Below, in pieces: positions 1-6,924 of a DNA stretch of 8,711 nucleotides. Source of the stretch: Methylotenera sp. UBA6020. GTDB taxonomy: Bacteria > Pseudomonadota > Gammaproteobacteria > Burkholderiales > Methylophilaceae. How positions within the stretch are numbered: position 1 is the first letter of the stretch; the number at the start of each line of letters is the position of its first letter. The stretch is taken from the NCBI GenBank assembly GCA_002429455.1, contig DIZU01000069.1, forward strand, positions 2,395 through 11,105, in the 5' to 3' direction. The notes under the pieces were generated by a model that was given only the letters and a program-made list of their open reading frames with translations, did no database searches and was not told where the DNA came from. The translations under genes and the position numbers were made by a program.

Positions 1-37
1 TTTGTAAAATATTCACAGATTTGCAAGTACTACAGCT

Positions 38-913
38 TTATAAAATATGCGCTTGTTTGCAAGCACTTCGTAAAACATCATGGTATTGCGCTGACAAATT
101 CACCATAGGCAACCTAATGCCTGTTTTAATCATGCCCATTTGCGCTAACACCCATTTCACCGGGATCGGGTTAGCTTCAACAAATAATTTTTGATGCAGG
201 GCAAAGATTTTTGCGTTAATTGCGCGTGCGGTGACAGCATCGCCGACTATGGCTGCAACGCACATTTCATGCATGAGTTTTGGCACAACATTAGCCGTCA
301 CTGAAATCACGCCTTTACCGCCCAGCAACATTAAAGACATCGCGGTGGCATCATCACCGCTATACACCGCAAAATCCTTAGGCGCACGTAGCAGTAAATC
401 CGTACCGCGTTCAATACCGCCAGTTGCATCTTTAATGCCCACAATATTTGAGTGTACGGCTAAACGGATGGTTGTATCGTTGGTGATATCACAGCTAGTA
501 CGACCAGGTACGTTGTAAAGTATTTGTGGAATATCCACAGCGTCAGCGATCGCTTTAAAATGCTGATACAAGCCTTCTTGTGTAGGTTTATTGTAGTACG
601 GCGCCACTAGCAGACAGGCATCTACGCCCAGTTCTTTGGCTTTTTGAGTAAGCGTAATCGCTTCTTTAGTTGAGTTGGCGCCCGTACCGGCAATGACCGG
701 GACGCGGCCATTCACTTGACTCACTGCCGTTTTAATTAACAGGCAATGCTCGTCAAAGTCCACGGTTGGCGACTCACCCGTCGTACCCACAATCACAATA
801 CCATCTGTGCCTTGATCCACATGAAAGTCAATTAGCGCATTCAAAGACGGGATGTCCAAACTGCCATTTTCAAACATAGGCGTAACAATAGCGACTAAAC
901 TACCTTGCAACAT
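38..913 (-). CDS. dapA: 4-hydroxy-tetrahydrodipicolinate synthase (DapA)
   Basis: This cytosolic enzyme condenses pyruvate with aspartate semialdehyde, the first committed step to diaminopimelate and lysine. The 291 residues match the usual family length and the E. coli enzyme almost position for position. Visible active-site residues are Thr44 and Thr45 in GTTGES, Tyr133 and Arg138 in YNVPGRT, and the Schiff-base Lys161 in GIKDATGG. The C-terminal part keeps the family string FVEANPIPVKW. The ATG at 913 is supported by TAGG placed six bases upstream (920-923, minus strand) and by alignment of the N-terminus MLQGSLVAIVTP with the family. It is transcribed away from the rnf operon and has its own promoter in the shared intergenic region. 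The gene is complete; its stop lies 37 bases from the window edge, so its downstream partner is unseen. Identification is very secure. Confidence 0.97.
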   Translation of the reverse strand: MLQGSLVAIVTPMFENGSLDIPSLNALIDFHVDQGTDGIVIVGTTGESPTVDFDEHCLLIKTAVSQVNGRVPVIAGTGANSTKEAITLTQKAKELGVDACLLVAPYYNKPTQEGLYQHFKAIADAVDIPQILYNVPGRTSCDITNDTTIRLAVHSNIVGIKDATGGIERGTDLLLRAPKDFAVYSGDDATAMSLMLLGGKGVISVTANVVPKLMHEMCVAAIVGDAVTARAINAKIFALHQKLFVEANPIPVKWVLAQMGMIKTGIRLPMVNLSAQYHDVLRSACKQAHIL

Positions 914-936
914 AGCAAACCTAAACGATTCATAAT

Positions 937-964
937 GTTATATTTTAACTTAAAAGCTTGGCAA
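937..964 (-). promoter_or_regulatory. Predicted sigma-70 promoter of dapA
   Basis: On the minus strand TTGCCA (959-964, five of six matches to the -35 consensus) is followed after 16 bases by TATAAC (937-942, five of six matches to the -10 consensus). Transcription would begin near 930, leaving a leader of under 20 bases that includes the TAGG ribosome site at 920-923. This is prediction from sequence only; the AT-rich surroundings make chance matches somewhat likely. Confidence 0.55.
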
Positions 965-1124
965 ATAAACACACTCTAATATGTAAACTTAAATGTGCCG
1001 CATTGTTGGGGATGTTTATTGCTATTCAATGCCACTGAAAAAACGTAACTAGTTATACTTTAACCAACAAAAAAACTAATCGCTATGTTCTGCGTCTTAT
1101 CAGATGAGTTGGCTTTTTGCTTGA

Positions 1125-1154
1125 TTGAGCTGGAAGTAAACGCGGTGGTATAAT
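1125..1154 (+). promoter_or_regulatory. Predicted sigma-70 promoter of the rnf-nth operon
   Basis: A perfect -10 hexamer TATAAT lies at 1149-1154, with TTGAGC at 1125-1130 as the -35 box and an 18-base spacer. Transcription would start near 1161, giving an untranslated leader of about 64 bases before rnfA. Since the downstream genes are tightly packed on one strand, this probably drives the whole cluster through the FIST gene. An alternative -35, TTGATT at 1121-1126, would leave a 22-base spacer and is less likely. Confidence 0.6.
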
Positions 1155-1224
1155 GACATAAGCTTTACGCAAGCGTTTTCCCTGCAAGGTTTTTAGGCCA
1201 TATTTTTATAAAATTACCCTCGCC

Positions 1225-1818
1225 ATGACATTTGATTTTCATCATTACATCATGATTTTAATCGGCACAGTTTTTGTGAATAACATTGTGCTGGTTAAAA
1301 TTCTTGGCCTTTGCCCATTCATGGGAGTTTCTAAAAAACTAGAAGCTTCAATCGGCATGGCGGGTGCTACTGCATTTGTACTGAGTATCGGTTCCATGAC
1401 CAGCTGGGGCATCAATCACTATTTACTTGAACCGAACGGTTTAGAGTACCTACGCACACTCTCATTCATCGTGATTATTGCCGGTGTCGTGCAATTTACC
1501 GAAATGGTGATGGAGAAAAACTTTCCGCCACTACATCAATCACTCGGTATTTTCCTGCCCCTCATTACCACTAACTGTGCGGTACTGGGCATTCCGTTAC
1601 TCAATGCTCAAGCGAGCCATAGTTTTCTGGAGTCTTTATTTTTTGGCATGGGCGGCGCAATCGGATTTTCGTTAGTGCTAATTCTATTTGCTTCGATGCG
1701 TGAACGATTAGAAGCCGCCGACATTCCAACCGCGCTAAAAGGCTCAGCCATTGCCATGGTCACTGCGGCGCTCATGAGCTTGGCATTTATGGGTTTTGCT
1801 GGTCTTGATAAATATTAA
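1225..1818 (+). CDS. rnfA: Electron transport complex subunit RnfA (RsxA)
   Basis: RnfA is an integral inner-membrane subunit of the Rnf complex, related to NqrE of the sodium-pumping NADH:quinone reductase and to RnfE encoded in this same operon. The 197 residues fit the family (about 193) and show six hydrophobic segments. Cys30 in the [14 protein letters not shown] motif and Cys118 in [10 protein letters not shown] are the conserved residues which, together with the matching pair in RnfE, hold an Fe-S cluster inside the membrane in the Rnf/Nqr family. The start at 1225 gives an N-terminus four residues longer than E. coli RsxA; a second ATG at 1252 would leave too little before the first helix. 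No clear ribosome-binding site precedes either start. It is the first gene of the operon, 23 bases before rnfB. Confidence 0.95.
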   Translation: MTFDFHHYIMILIGTVFVNNIVLVKILGLCPFMGVSKKLEASIGMAGATAFVLSIGSMTSWGINHYLLEPNGLEYLRTLSFIVIIAGVVQFTEMVMEKNFPPLHQSLGIFLPLITTNCAVLGIPLLNAQASHSFLESLFFGMGGAIGFSLVLILFASMRERLEAADIPTALKGSAIAMVTAALMSLAFMGFAGLDKY

Positions 1819-1841
1819 GTCCGAGTACTCATTTTAGCCAT

Positions 1842-2441
1842 ATGTTAACTGCACTGTATATCATGTTAGGTCTTGCCCTGCTGCTTGGGGTGTTGCTGGG
1901 CATCTCCGCTTTATTACTTAAGGTAGAAGGTGACCCGTTGGTGGCGCGAATTGACGCCATTTTACCGCAAACGCAATGCGGGCAATGCGGCTACCCAGGC
2001 TGCAAGCCTTATGCAACGGCGATTGCCAAAGGTGAAGCCGACATTAATCAATGCCCACCTGGTGGGGATGCTGGCGTGCATGCTTTGGCAGATTTATTAG
2101 GGGTGGAATATAAACCACTTAACGCCGAACACGGCGAACCCAAACCTAAATCAGTCGCTTTTATTGATGAGGCCATCTGTATTGGTTGCACATTGTGCAT
2201 ACAAGCCTGTCCGGTAGATGCAATTTTAGGTGCGGCAAAACATATGCACACAATCATTGCCTCTGAATGTACCGGTTGCGAATTATGTATTGCACCTTGC
2301 CCAGTGGACTGCATCTCGATGGTGCCGGTGGCTGAAACCCCGGACAACTGGAAATGGAAATACCCAGTGATTCCAATTAAAGCCATGCCTTTGGATTCAA
2401 AGCCTTTCGACTTGAATAACGCTACTTTAAACAATACATAA
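1842..2441 (+). CDS. rnfB: Electron transport complex subunit RnfB (Fe-S ferredoxin subunit)
   Basis: RnfB is the ferredoxin-facing electron carrier of the Rnf complex. One N-terminal membrane helix (about residues 4-26) anchors it to the inner membrane. Next comes the four-cysteine Fe-S domain with Cys46, Cys49, Cys54 and Cys71 ([10 protein letters not shown] and QCPPGG). Two [4Fe-4S] ferredoxin motifs follow: Cys113, 116, 119, 123 and Cys143, 146, 149, 153, each ending in CPVD. The length of 199 residues is normal for the short proteobacterial form, which lacks the extra clusters of clostridial and acetogen RnfB. The upstream 23 bases hold no good ribosome site, so translation may be coupled to rnfA. 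The stop codon lies two bases before the rnfC start. Confidence 0.96.
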   Translation: MLTALYIMLGLALLLGVLLGISALLLKVEGDPLVARIDAILPQTQCGQCGYPGCKPYATAIAKGEADINQCPPGGDAGVHALADLLGVEYKPLNAEHGEPKPKSVAFIDEAICIGCTLCIQACPVDAILGAAKHMHTIIASECTGCELCIAPCPVDCISMVPVAETPDNWKWKYPVIPIKAMPLDSKPFDLNNATLNNT

Positions 2442-2443
2442 GC

Positions 2444-4468
2444 ATGAATGCAATTATCAATTTTGCGAATAATTTGATTCGTGGAGCCACGCTTAATAAA
2501 ACTTCGCTCAGCCGCCATGTGACCGATAACTTGAACAATATTTTCAAGTTTAATGGTGGAGTACACCCGCCTGAACACAAGGCCGAGTCAACGTTACATC
2601 CGATCATCAAGCTTGCAATCCCGGAAAAACTCACGCTGCCGTTGCGTCAGCATGTAGGCAATATTCCTAAACTTAAAGTACAAGTGGGTGACTATGTACT
2701 GAAAGGTCAAATGCTTGCCGAAGCCGAAGGTACGGTATCCGCAGCCATTCATGCGCCAACTTCAGGCATCGTGACCGCAATTAGCGAAGAGATCATTCCG
2801 CATCCTTCCGGTTTGCCTGATATGTGCATCACGCTAACGCCGGATGGTAAAGATGCATGGCAACCGTTACAGCCCATTGATTGGCGTACCACAGCTAAAA
2901 AAGATTTGGTTGCCAGTTTGCGCTCATCCGGCATTGTAGGCCTAGGTGGTGCTACGTTCCCGACACACATTAAATTGCGCGCCGACGGGAAATCTAACGT
3001 GCATACATTGGTGATTAACGCCGCGGAGTGTGAGCCTTACATCACTTGCGACGATATGCTGATGCGTGAACGCGCAGATGAGATCATCAAAGGGATAGAA
3101 ATCGTACAGTATTTGCTCGGCACAGAAAAATGTATGATTGGCGTTGAAGATAATAAGCCGGATGCCGCCAGCGCCATGGCTAGAGCCTGCAATGCGCTTA
3201 TGTCGAATTCAACCGGCCGCCCTGCAATGTCAGTCAAAATCGTCCCTACGCTTTACCCTAGCGGTGATGCACGGCGCCTGATCCACCTGCTGCTGGGCAC
3301 TGAAATCCCGAACGACAAACGTTCAACTGATGTTGGCATACAAGTATTTAACGTGGCAACCGTGCTGGCGATTTATCGTTATTTTGAATTCGGCGAGCCT
3401 TCTATAAACCGTATTGTAACCATGACCGGCAATGTAGAAACACCACAAAATTTTGAAGTATTATTTGGTACGCCGCTACCAACGCTAGTCGCAGCCGCTG
3501 GTGGCGCCAAAGCAGACACAACGCATTTCATTATGGGTGGCCCAATGATGGGTTTTGACTTGCCCAGCGACCAAGTGCCGATTACGAAAGCGGCTAACTG
3601 CATTATCGCCGCAACGCCTAGCTTATTTACGCCACCACCGCCGGCAATGCCCTGCATACGTTGTGCGCGCTGTGCGGATGCTTGCCCAGTCAACTTGCAG
3701 CCGCAAGAACTGTACTGGTTTGCAAAGTCTGACAACTTCGAAAAAGCGCGTGATTACAATCTGTTCGATTGTATTGAATGTGGTTGCTGCACTTATGTAT
3801 GCCCGAGCGATATCCCGCTAGTACAATATTATCGTTATGCAAAAAGTGAAATTATTGCCGCAGATAAAGCTAAAGAAGCTGCCGACTTAGCTCGTGAACG
3901 CAATGAATTTAGACTGGCCCGTATTGAGCGCGAAAAATTAGAGCGTGCACAAAAACATGCAGAGCGTGCGCAAGCGGCCAAGACTGAGGCTACTAAAGCG
4001 GATGATGTTAAGTCCGATGAAACGCAGCTAGCAAACCTAACAACAAGCGGGCAAACAAAATCGGAAGTCGCAGCGAGCAGTTCGACTGAGTCTTCACAAG
4101 GCGTAACAGACAAGCAAGCGGCAATTGCCGCCGCGATTGCCCGTGCGAAAGCACAAAAGTTAGCTGCGACCAGCGCGACTGAGTTGCCATCGATAACAAG
4201 CGCCGCGACTGAAACGCCGCATAGTGCTGACGTGCAGGTACAAGCTGACGTGCAGGCAAAACCAGATAAACAAGCACTGATTGCCGCCGCCATTGCGCGG
4301 GCAAAAGCACAAAAACTGGCGGCAGCGCAAGCTGGTGTTGCACCAAAAAACACTGAGAGTGTGAGCACTACGGTTCAGGCTGAAATCAATGAAATCGACG
4401 CCATCCGCAAAAAAGCCAAACAAAATGTAGATACAAAGCAGACTACAGAAGCCAAAGATTCGAATTAA
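2444..4468 (+). CDS. rnfC: Electron transport complex subunit RnfC (NADH-binding, Fe-S)
   Basis: RnfC is the peripheral subunit that binds NADH and FMN and passes electrons through two [4Fe-4S] clusters. Its core begins with FKFNGGVHPPEHK (from about residue 34) and is preceded by an N-terminus some 20 residues longer than in E. coli. The nucleotide-binding region is recognisable from GIVGLGGATFPT (163-174), VINAAECEPY (190-199), the YPSGDARRL segment and MGGPMMGF. Cluster cysteines are Cys404, 407, 410, 414 and Cys443, 446, 449, 453. After about residue 470 the protein changes to a charged, probably helical or coiled-coil stretch and then an Ala/Lys-rich low-complexity tail to residue 674, with a 20-residue unit present twice (556-575 and 608-627). 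Such repeated tails are also known from enterobacterial RsxC. The ATG, two bases after rnfB, is the only ATG ahead of the conserved core. Confidence 0.96.
   Translation: MNAIINFANNLIRGATLNKTSLSRHVTDNLNNIFKFNGGVHPPEHKAESTLHPIIKLAIPEKLTLPLRQHVGNIPKLKVQVGDYVLKGQMLAEAEGTVSAAIHAPTSGIVTAISEEIIPHPSGLPDMCITLTPDGKDAWQPLQPIDWRTTAKKDLVASLRSSGIVGLGGATFPTHIKLRADGKSNVHTLVINAAECEPYITCDDMLMRERADEIIKGIEIVQYLLGTEKCMIGVEDNKPDAASAMARACNALMSNSTGRPAMSVKIVPTLYPSGDARRLIHLLLGTEIPNDKRSTDVGIQVFNVATVLAIYRYFEFGEPSINRIVTMTGNVETPQNFEVLFGTPLPTLVAAAGGAKADTTHFIMGGPMMGFDLPSDQVPITKAANCIIAATPSLFTPPPPAMPCIRCARCADACPVNLQPQELYWFAKSDNFEKARDYNLFDCIECGCCTYVCPSDIPLVQYYRYAKSEIIAADKAKEAADLARERNEFRLARIEREKLERAQKHAERAQAAKTEATKADDVKSDETQLANLTTSGQTKSEVAASSSTESSQGVTDKQAAIAAAIARAKAQKLAATSATELPSITSAATETPHSADVQVQADVQAKPDKQALIAAAIARAKAQKLAAAQAGVAPKNTESVSTTVQAEINEIDAIRKKAKQNVDTKQTTEAKDSN
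4109..4168 (+). repeat. RnfC tail repeat, copy 1
   Basis: This codes for residues 556-575 of RnfC, a 20-residue unit starting DKQAAIAAAIARAK and ending AQKLAA. It matches copy 2 at 19 of 20 residues, although by my count 15 of 60 bases differ, nearly all at silent positions. It lies 156 bases (52 codons) upstream of copy 2. The unit resembles the AIARAKA-type repeats in the tail of enterobacterial RsxC. Confidence 0.9.
4226..4255 (+). repeat. Short direct repeat in the rnfC tail
   Basis: The 12-base string GCTGACGTGCAG occurs at 4226-4237 and again at 4244-4255, giving ADVQ-VQ-ADVQ in the linker between the two larger tail repeats. The copies are identical in DNA, unlike the larger repeats, which suggests a recent small duplication by slippage. 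Confidence 0.8.
4265..4324 (+). repeat. RnfC tail repeat, copy 2
   Basis: This codes for residues 608-627 of RnfC and differs from copy 1 only by Leu for Ala at the fifth position of the unit. The codons for the shared residues differ from copy 1 at many third positions, so the duplication is old. A weaker possible third copy, DAIRKKAKQ, begins at residue 652 (from 4397). Confidence 0.9.
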
Positions 4469-4495
4469 AAAAGTAGTCAGCTCAAAAATGTTAAT

Positions 4496-4509
4496 AGGAT
4501 AAGCTCTTG
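4496..4509 (+). promoter_or_regulatory. Ribosome-binding site fixing the TTG start of rnfD
   Basis: AGGA at 4496-4499 sits seven bases before the TTG at 4507-4509. It supports the non-ATG start over the next in-frame ATG at 4555, which has no comparable site and would remove the family N-terminus (NRSPYITDAPTVSSIM). Confidence 0.65.
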
Positions 4510-5526
4510 AACCGTTCACCGTATATTACAGACGCACCGACTGTTAGCAGCATTATGCTTAAAGTGTTACTGGCACTCGTGCCGGGCATTATGGCCTATG
4601 TGTGGGTGTATGGCGGCGGCATTTTGGTGTCACTGACACTTGCCACCATTACCGCGTTAGCGGCTGAAGCGGCTTTACTCAAAATCCGCCAGCGCCCTAT
4701 TCAGCCTTATCTGATGGACTTGAGTGCCGTTGTCACCGCATGGTTATTGGCTTTAGCTTTGCCGCCATTAGCGCCTTGGTGGCTGGTGGTAGTGGGGACG
4801 TTTTTTGCCATCGTTATTGCCAAGCAACTTTACGGTGGTTTAGGCTATAACCCGTTCAATCCAGCAATGGTCGGTTATGCGGTGTTGCTCATTTCTTTTC
4901 CGCTGATTATGACAAAATGGCCTGCACCGCTGTTACTGGCGCAAGCGCCACTGGGGTTTATGGATCAACTGCACTTTATTTTTGCTAATGTGCTGCCCGC
5001 CAATATTAAAGTCGACGCCATTACCTCGGCCACGCCACTCGATTACCTGAAAACGCAGCTGATGCTCAAACATGAAGTTGCCAACATTGCAAAAGCCCCG
5101 ATCTTTGGCATGTTTGGCGCAAAAGGTGGTGAAATTGTCACGGGTGCATATGCACTGGGTGGTTTGTATTTACTGCAACAGCGCATCATCAGCTGGCATT
5201 TGCCAACTGCATTTTTAGCCGCACTCGGCCTGATTTCATTGGGGTTTTATGCTGTTAACCCGGCACATTTTGCTAATCCGCTATTTCATTTAATGAGCGG
5301 CGCATCAATGTTGTGTGCGTTTTTTATTATCACAGACCCCGTGAGTGGTCCAACCACACCACGTGGCAAGTTGTATTTTGCTGCAGGAGTTGGTGTGCTC
5401 ACCTATCTAATCCGCGTGTATGGCGGCTACCCGGATGGCGTTGCCTTTGCCGTGCTGCTCATGAATATGTGTGTGCCACTGATTGATACTTATACTCAAC
5501 CGCGCGTTTTTGGTCACACGAAATAA
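4507..5526 (+). CDS. rnfD: Electron transport complex subunit RnfD (FMN-binding membrane subunit)
   Basis: RnfD is a multi-helix inner-membrane subunit homologous to NqrB and carries a covalently bound FMN as part of the coupling path. The 339 residues match the family length (about 350). Recognisable family strings are LPPLAPWWLVVVGTFFAIVIAKQLYGGLGYNPFNPAMVGY, of which the core KQLYGGLG and NPFNPAM are most diagnostic, then the ITSATPLDYLK motif, and near the C-terminus GGYPDGVAFAVLLMN and PLIDTYTQPRVFGH. In D-A-I-T-S-A-T, residues 170-176, Thr176 is the expected attachment site for FMN, matching Thr187 of E. coli and Vibrio RnfD. Translation probably starts at TTG with a good AGGA site upstream. 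It follows rnfC by 38 bases and precedes rnfG by 25. Confidence 0.95.
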   Translation: MNRSPYITDAPTVSSIMLKVLLALVPGIMAYVWVYGGGILVSLTLATITALAAEAALLKIRQRPIQPYLMDLSAVVTAWLLALALPPLAPWWLVVVGTFFAIVIAKQLYGGLGYNPFNPAMVGYAVLLISFPLIMTKWPAPLLLAQAPLGFMDQLHFIFANVLPANIKVDAITSATPLDYLKTQLMLKHEVANIAKAPIFGMFGAKGGEIVTGAYALGGLYLLQQRIISWHLPTAFLAALGLISLGFYAVNPAHFANPLFHLMSGASMLCAFFIITDPVSGPTTPRGKLYFAAGVGVLTYLIRVYGGYPDGVAFAVLLMNMCVPLIDTYTQPRVFGHTK

Positions 5527-5551
5527 TTAAGCGCATAATTGAATCAAGCAT

Positions 5552-6211
5552 ATGCCCGATACCGTCTTTAAGCACACACTCAAAACTGCCCTCACCATGA
5601 TTGCTTTTACATTCATTGGTACGGCGATGCTGGCTTATGTATTTGAAATCACCCGGGCACCTATTGAAAAAAGCGAAGCAGAAGCCCGGTTAGCGCTTTT
5701 TAAGCAAATTTTGCCCGAGAGTGCCTACGATAATGACTTATTAAAAGAAACAGTCCAAATAACACCCAATGAACTATTAGGCAACCATTTACCCACTGAA
5801 GCCAACATCGCAAAACTTAACAATAAAACAGCTGGCGTGATTTTAGAAGCGGTTGCACACGATGGCTATAGTGGTGATATTAAATTATTGATTGCGATTC
5901 GCGCCGATGGCTCTATCAGTGGCGTACGCGTGCTGGCACACAAAGAAACGCCTGGATTAGGCGATTATATTGATATCGTGCATGATAGCTGGATCAAACT
6001 ATTTAACGATGAATCTTTAAGTAAAACGCCGGCCCAACAATGGCAAGTGAAAAAAGACGGCGGAAAATTTGATTACATGGTCGGCGCTACCATTACACCG
6101 CGTGCCGTTGTCAAAGCCGTATTTAAGGCCGTACAATTTTTTGAGGCGAATAAAAATACTCTTTTTGCCGGCACTAAAAATACAGATTCCACTCAAATGG
6201 ATAAGGATTAA
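5552..6211 (+). CDS. rnfG: Electron transport complex subunit RnfG (flavoprotein)
   Basis: RnfG is related to NqrC: one N-terminal membrane helix (about residues 12-31) and a periplasmic FMN-binding domain. The 219 residues match the family. Diagnostic strings are AVAHDGYSGDIKLLI, AHKETPGLGDYID, VKKDGGKFDYMVGATITPRAVVKAV in parts, and the downstream amphipathic end. The FMN is expected on Thr180 in D174-Y-M-V-G-A-T180; the usual motif has Ser or Thr at the fourth position, where this protein has Val177. ApbE-type flavin transferase normally attaches the FMN, and no apbE gene lies in this window. The start codon has no clear ribosome site; the gene ends two bases before rnfE. Confidence 0.95.
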   Translation: MPDTVFKHTLKTALTMIAFTFIGTAMLAYVFEITRAPIEKSEAEARLALFKQILPESAYDNDLLKETVQITPNELLGNHLPTEANIAKLNNKTAGVILEAVAHDGYSGDIKLLIAIRADGSISGVRVLAHKETPGLGDYIDIVHDSWIKLFNDESLSKTPAQQWQVKKDGGKFDYMVGATITPRAVVKAVFKAVQFFEANKNTLFAGTKNTDSTQMDKD

Positions 6212-6216
6212 TCATG
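6203..6216 (+). promoter_or_regulatory. Strong ribosome-binding site of rnfE
   Basis: AAGGA at 6203-6207 lies six bases before the ATG at 6214-6216. It is embedded in the last codons of rnfG and is the best Shine-Dalgarno match in the operon, which fixes the rnfE start. Confidence 0.7.
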
Positions 6217-6897
6217 AGTATCTATAAAGACATTGCCGTAAATGGCCTATGGAAACAAAACCCTGGCGTAGTCCAGTTGTTAGGCCTGTGCCCGACGTTA
6301 GCCGTCACCACAAGTGCCGTGAACGGCTTAAGCTTGGGCCTCGCCACCGCGCTAGTCATGGCCGCGGCCAATGGCTCAGTATCCCCAGTGCGTAAATTCA
6401 TACCCGGCGAAATTCGCGTACCGGTGTTTATTTTAGTCATTGCGGCATTAGTAACCGTCATTGATATGTCAATCAATGCGTTTGCACATCCGCTACATAA
6501 AGTATTAGGGATTTTTATTCCGTTGATTGTAGTGAATTGCATCGTGCTTGCCCGGGTAGAATCTTTTGCCGCTAAAAACACACCCGTACCCTCGATGCTG
6601 GACGGCTTTATGATGGGGACGGGCTTAACGCTAGTACTAGGTTTGCTGGGCGGCATGCGTGAACTGGTAGGTAAAGGCACATTATTTTCTGGCCTGGATT
6701 TAGTATTTGGCCCAGCGGCTAAACAATTCGTATTGACGGTGATTCCTGATTATCATGGCTTTTTATTGGCTATATTGCCACCGGGGGCTTTTTTGGGTTT
6801 AGGTACTTTAATCGCTATACGTAATTGGATCGAAATCAGAAAAACAGCCCAGACCAATTCACCAACACCGCTGCTCAAGCCCGCACCGAACTATTAA
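6214..6897 (+). CDS. rnfE: Electron transport complex subunit RnfE (RsxE)
   Basis: RnfE is an integral inner-membrane subunit, homologous to NqrD and paralogous to RnfA, with which it forms the pseudosymmetric membrane core. The 227 residues contain about six hydrophobic segments. The N-terminus GLWKQNPGVVQLLGLCPTLAV is typical, with Cys26 in LGLCP and Cys109 in IVVNCIVLA as the residues that pair with Cys30 and Cys118 of RnfA around the intramembrane Fe-S cluster. Other family strings are GIFIPLIV, GGMRELVGKGTLF and LPPGAFLGLG. A strong AAGGA site decides the start. It closes the set of six Rnf subunits; no rnfH follows, and nth begins 27 bases later. Confidence 0.95.
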   Translation: MSIYKDIAVNGLWKQNPGVVQLLGLCPTLAVTTSAVNGLSLGLATALVMAAANGSVSPVRKFIPGEIRVPVFILVIAALVTVIDMSINAFAHPLHKVLGIFIPLIVVNCIVLARVESFAAKNTPVPSMLDGFMMGTGLTLVLGLLGGMRELVGKGTLFSGLDLVFGPAAKQFVLTVIPDYHGFLLAILPPGAFLGLGTLIAIRNWIEIRKTAQTNSPTPLLKPAPNY

Positions 6898-6924
6898 CCA
6901 AGTCATTACCACGTATGAATACCC

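Larger units (their letters stand above)
914..1224. other. Divergent dapA/rnfA intergenic region
   Basis: These 311 bases separate the two divergent transcription units. They are AT-rich on the dapA side and contain no convincing ORF or RNA gene. I see one promoter for dapA (937-964, minus), one for rnf (1125-1154, plus), a dyad just downstream of the expected rnf start point (1167-1176), and a 7-base inverted repeat with arms at 1003-1009 and 1064-1070. The middle part, about 970-1120, otherwise holds nothing I can name. A clear FNR-type or SoxR-type site was looked for and not found. Confidence 0.8.

Noticed and set aside
49..66. GCTTG-TTTG-CAAGC stem near the 3' end of dapA as a terminator
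   Set aside because: The stem is only five base pairs, lies inside the coding sequence and has no following T-run in the direction of dapA transcription.
1054..1059. TATACT as a second plus-strand promoter -10 box
   Set aside because: No acceptable -35 box lies 16-18 bases upstream; the nearest TTCAAT leaves a 23-base spacer.
2048..2578. Minus-strand open frame of 176 codons across rnfB and rnfC
   Set aside because: It is antisense to the cysteine motifs of rnfB and the rnfB/rnfC junction; the product has no recognisable domain.
3835..4368. Long minus-strand open frame of 177 codons inside rnfC
   Set aside because: It is the antisense of the Ala/Lys-rich rnfC tail and its Ala/Ser/Cys-rich product mirrors that composition; no family motif is present, and the plus-strand frame is clearly the gene.
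6222..6680. Minus-strand open frame of 152 codons inside rnfE
   Set aside because: It is fully covered by the well-supported membrane protein gene rnfE on the other strand and resembles no known family.
1225..6897. Na+-pumping NADH:quinone reductase (Nqr) instead of Rnf
   Set aside because: Gene order A-B-C-D-G-E, ferredoxin-type RnfB and the two-cluster RnfC are specific for Rnf; no nqrA or nqrF is present.
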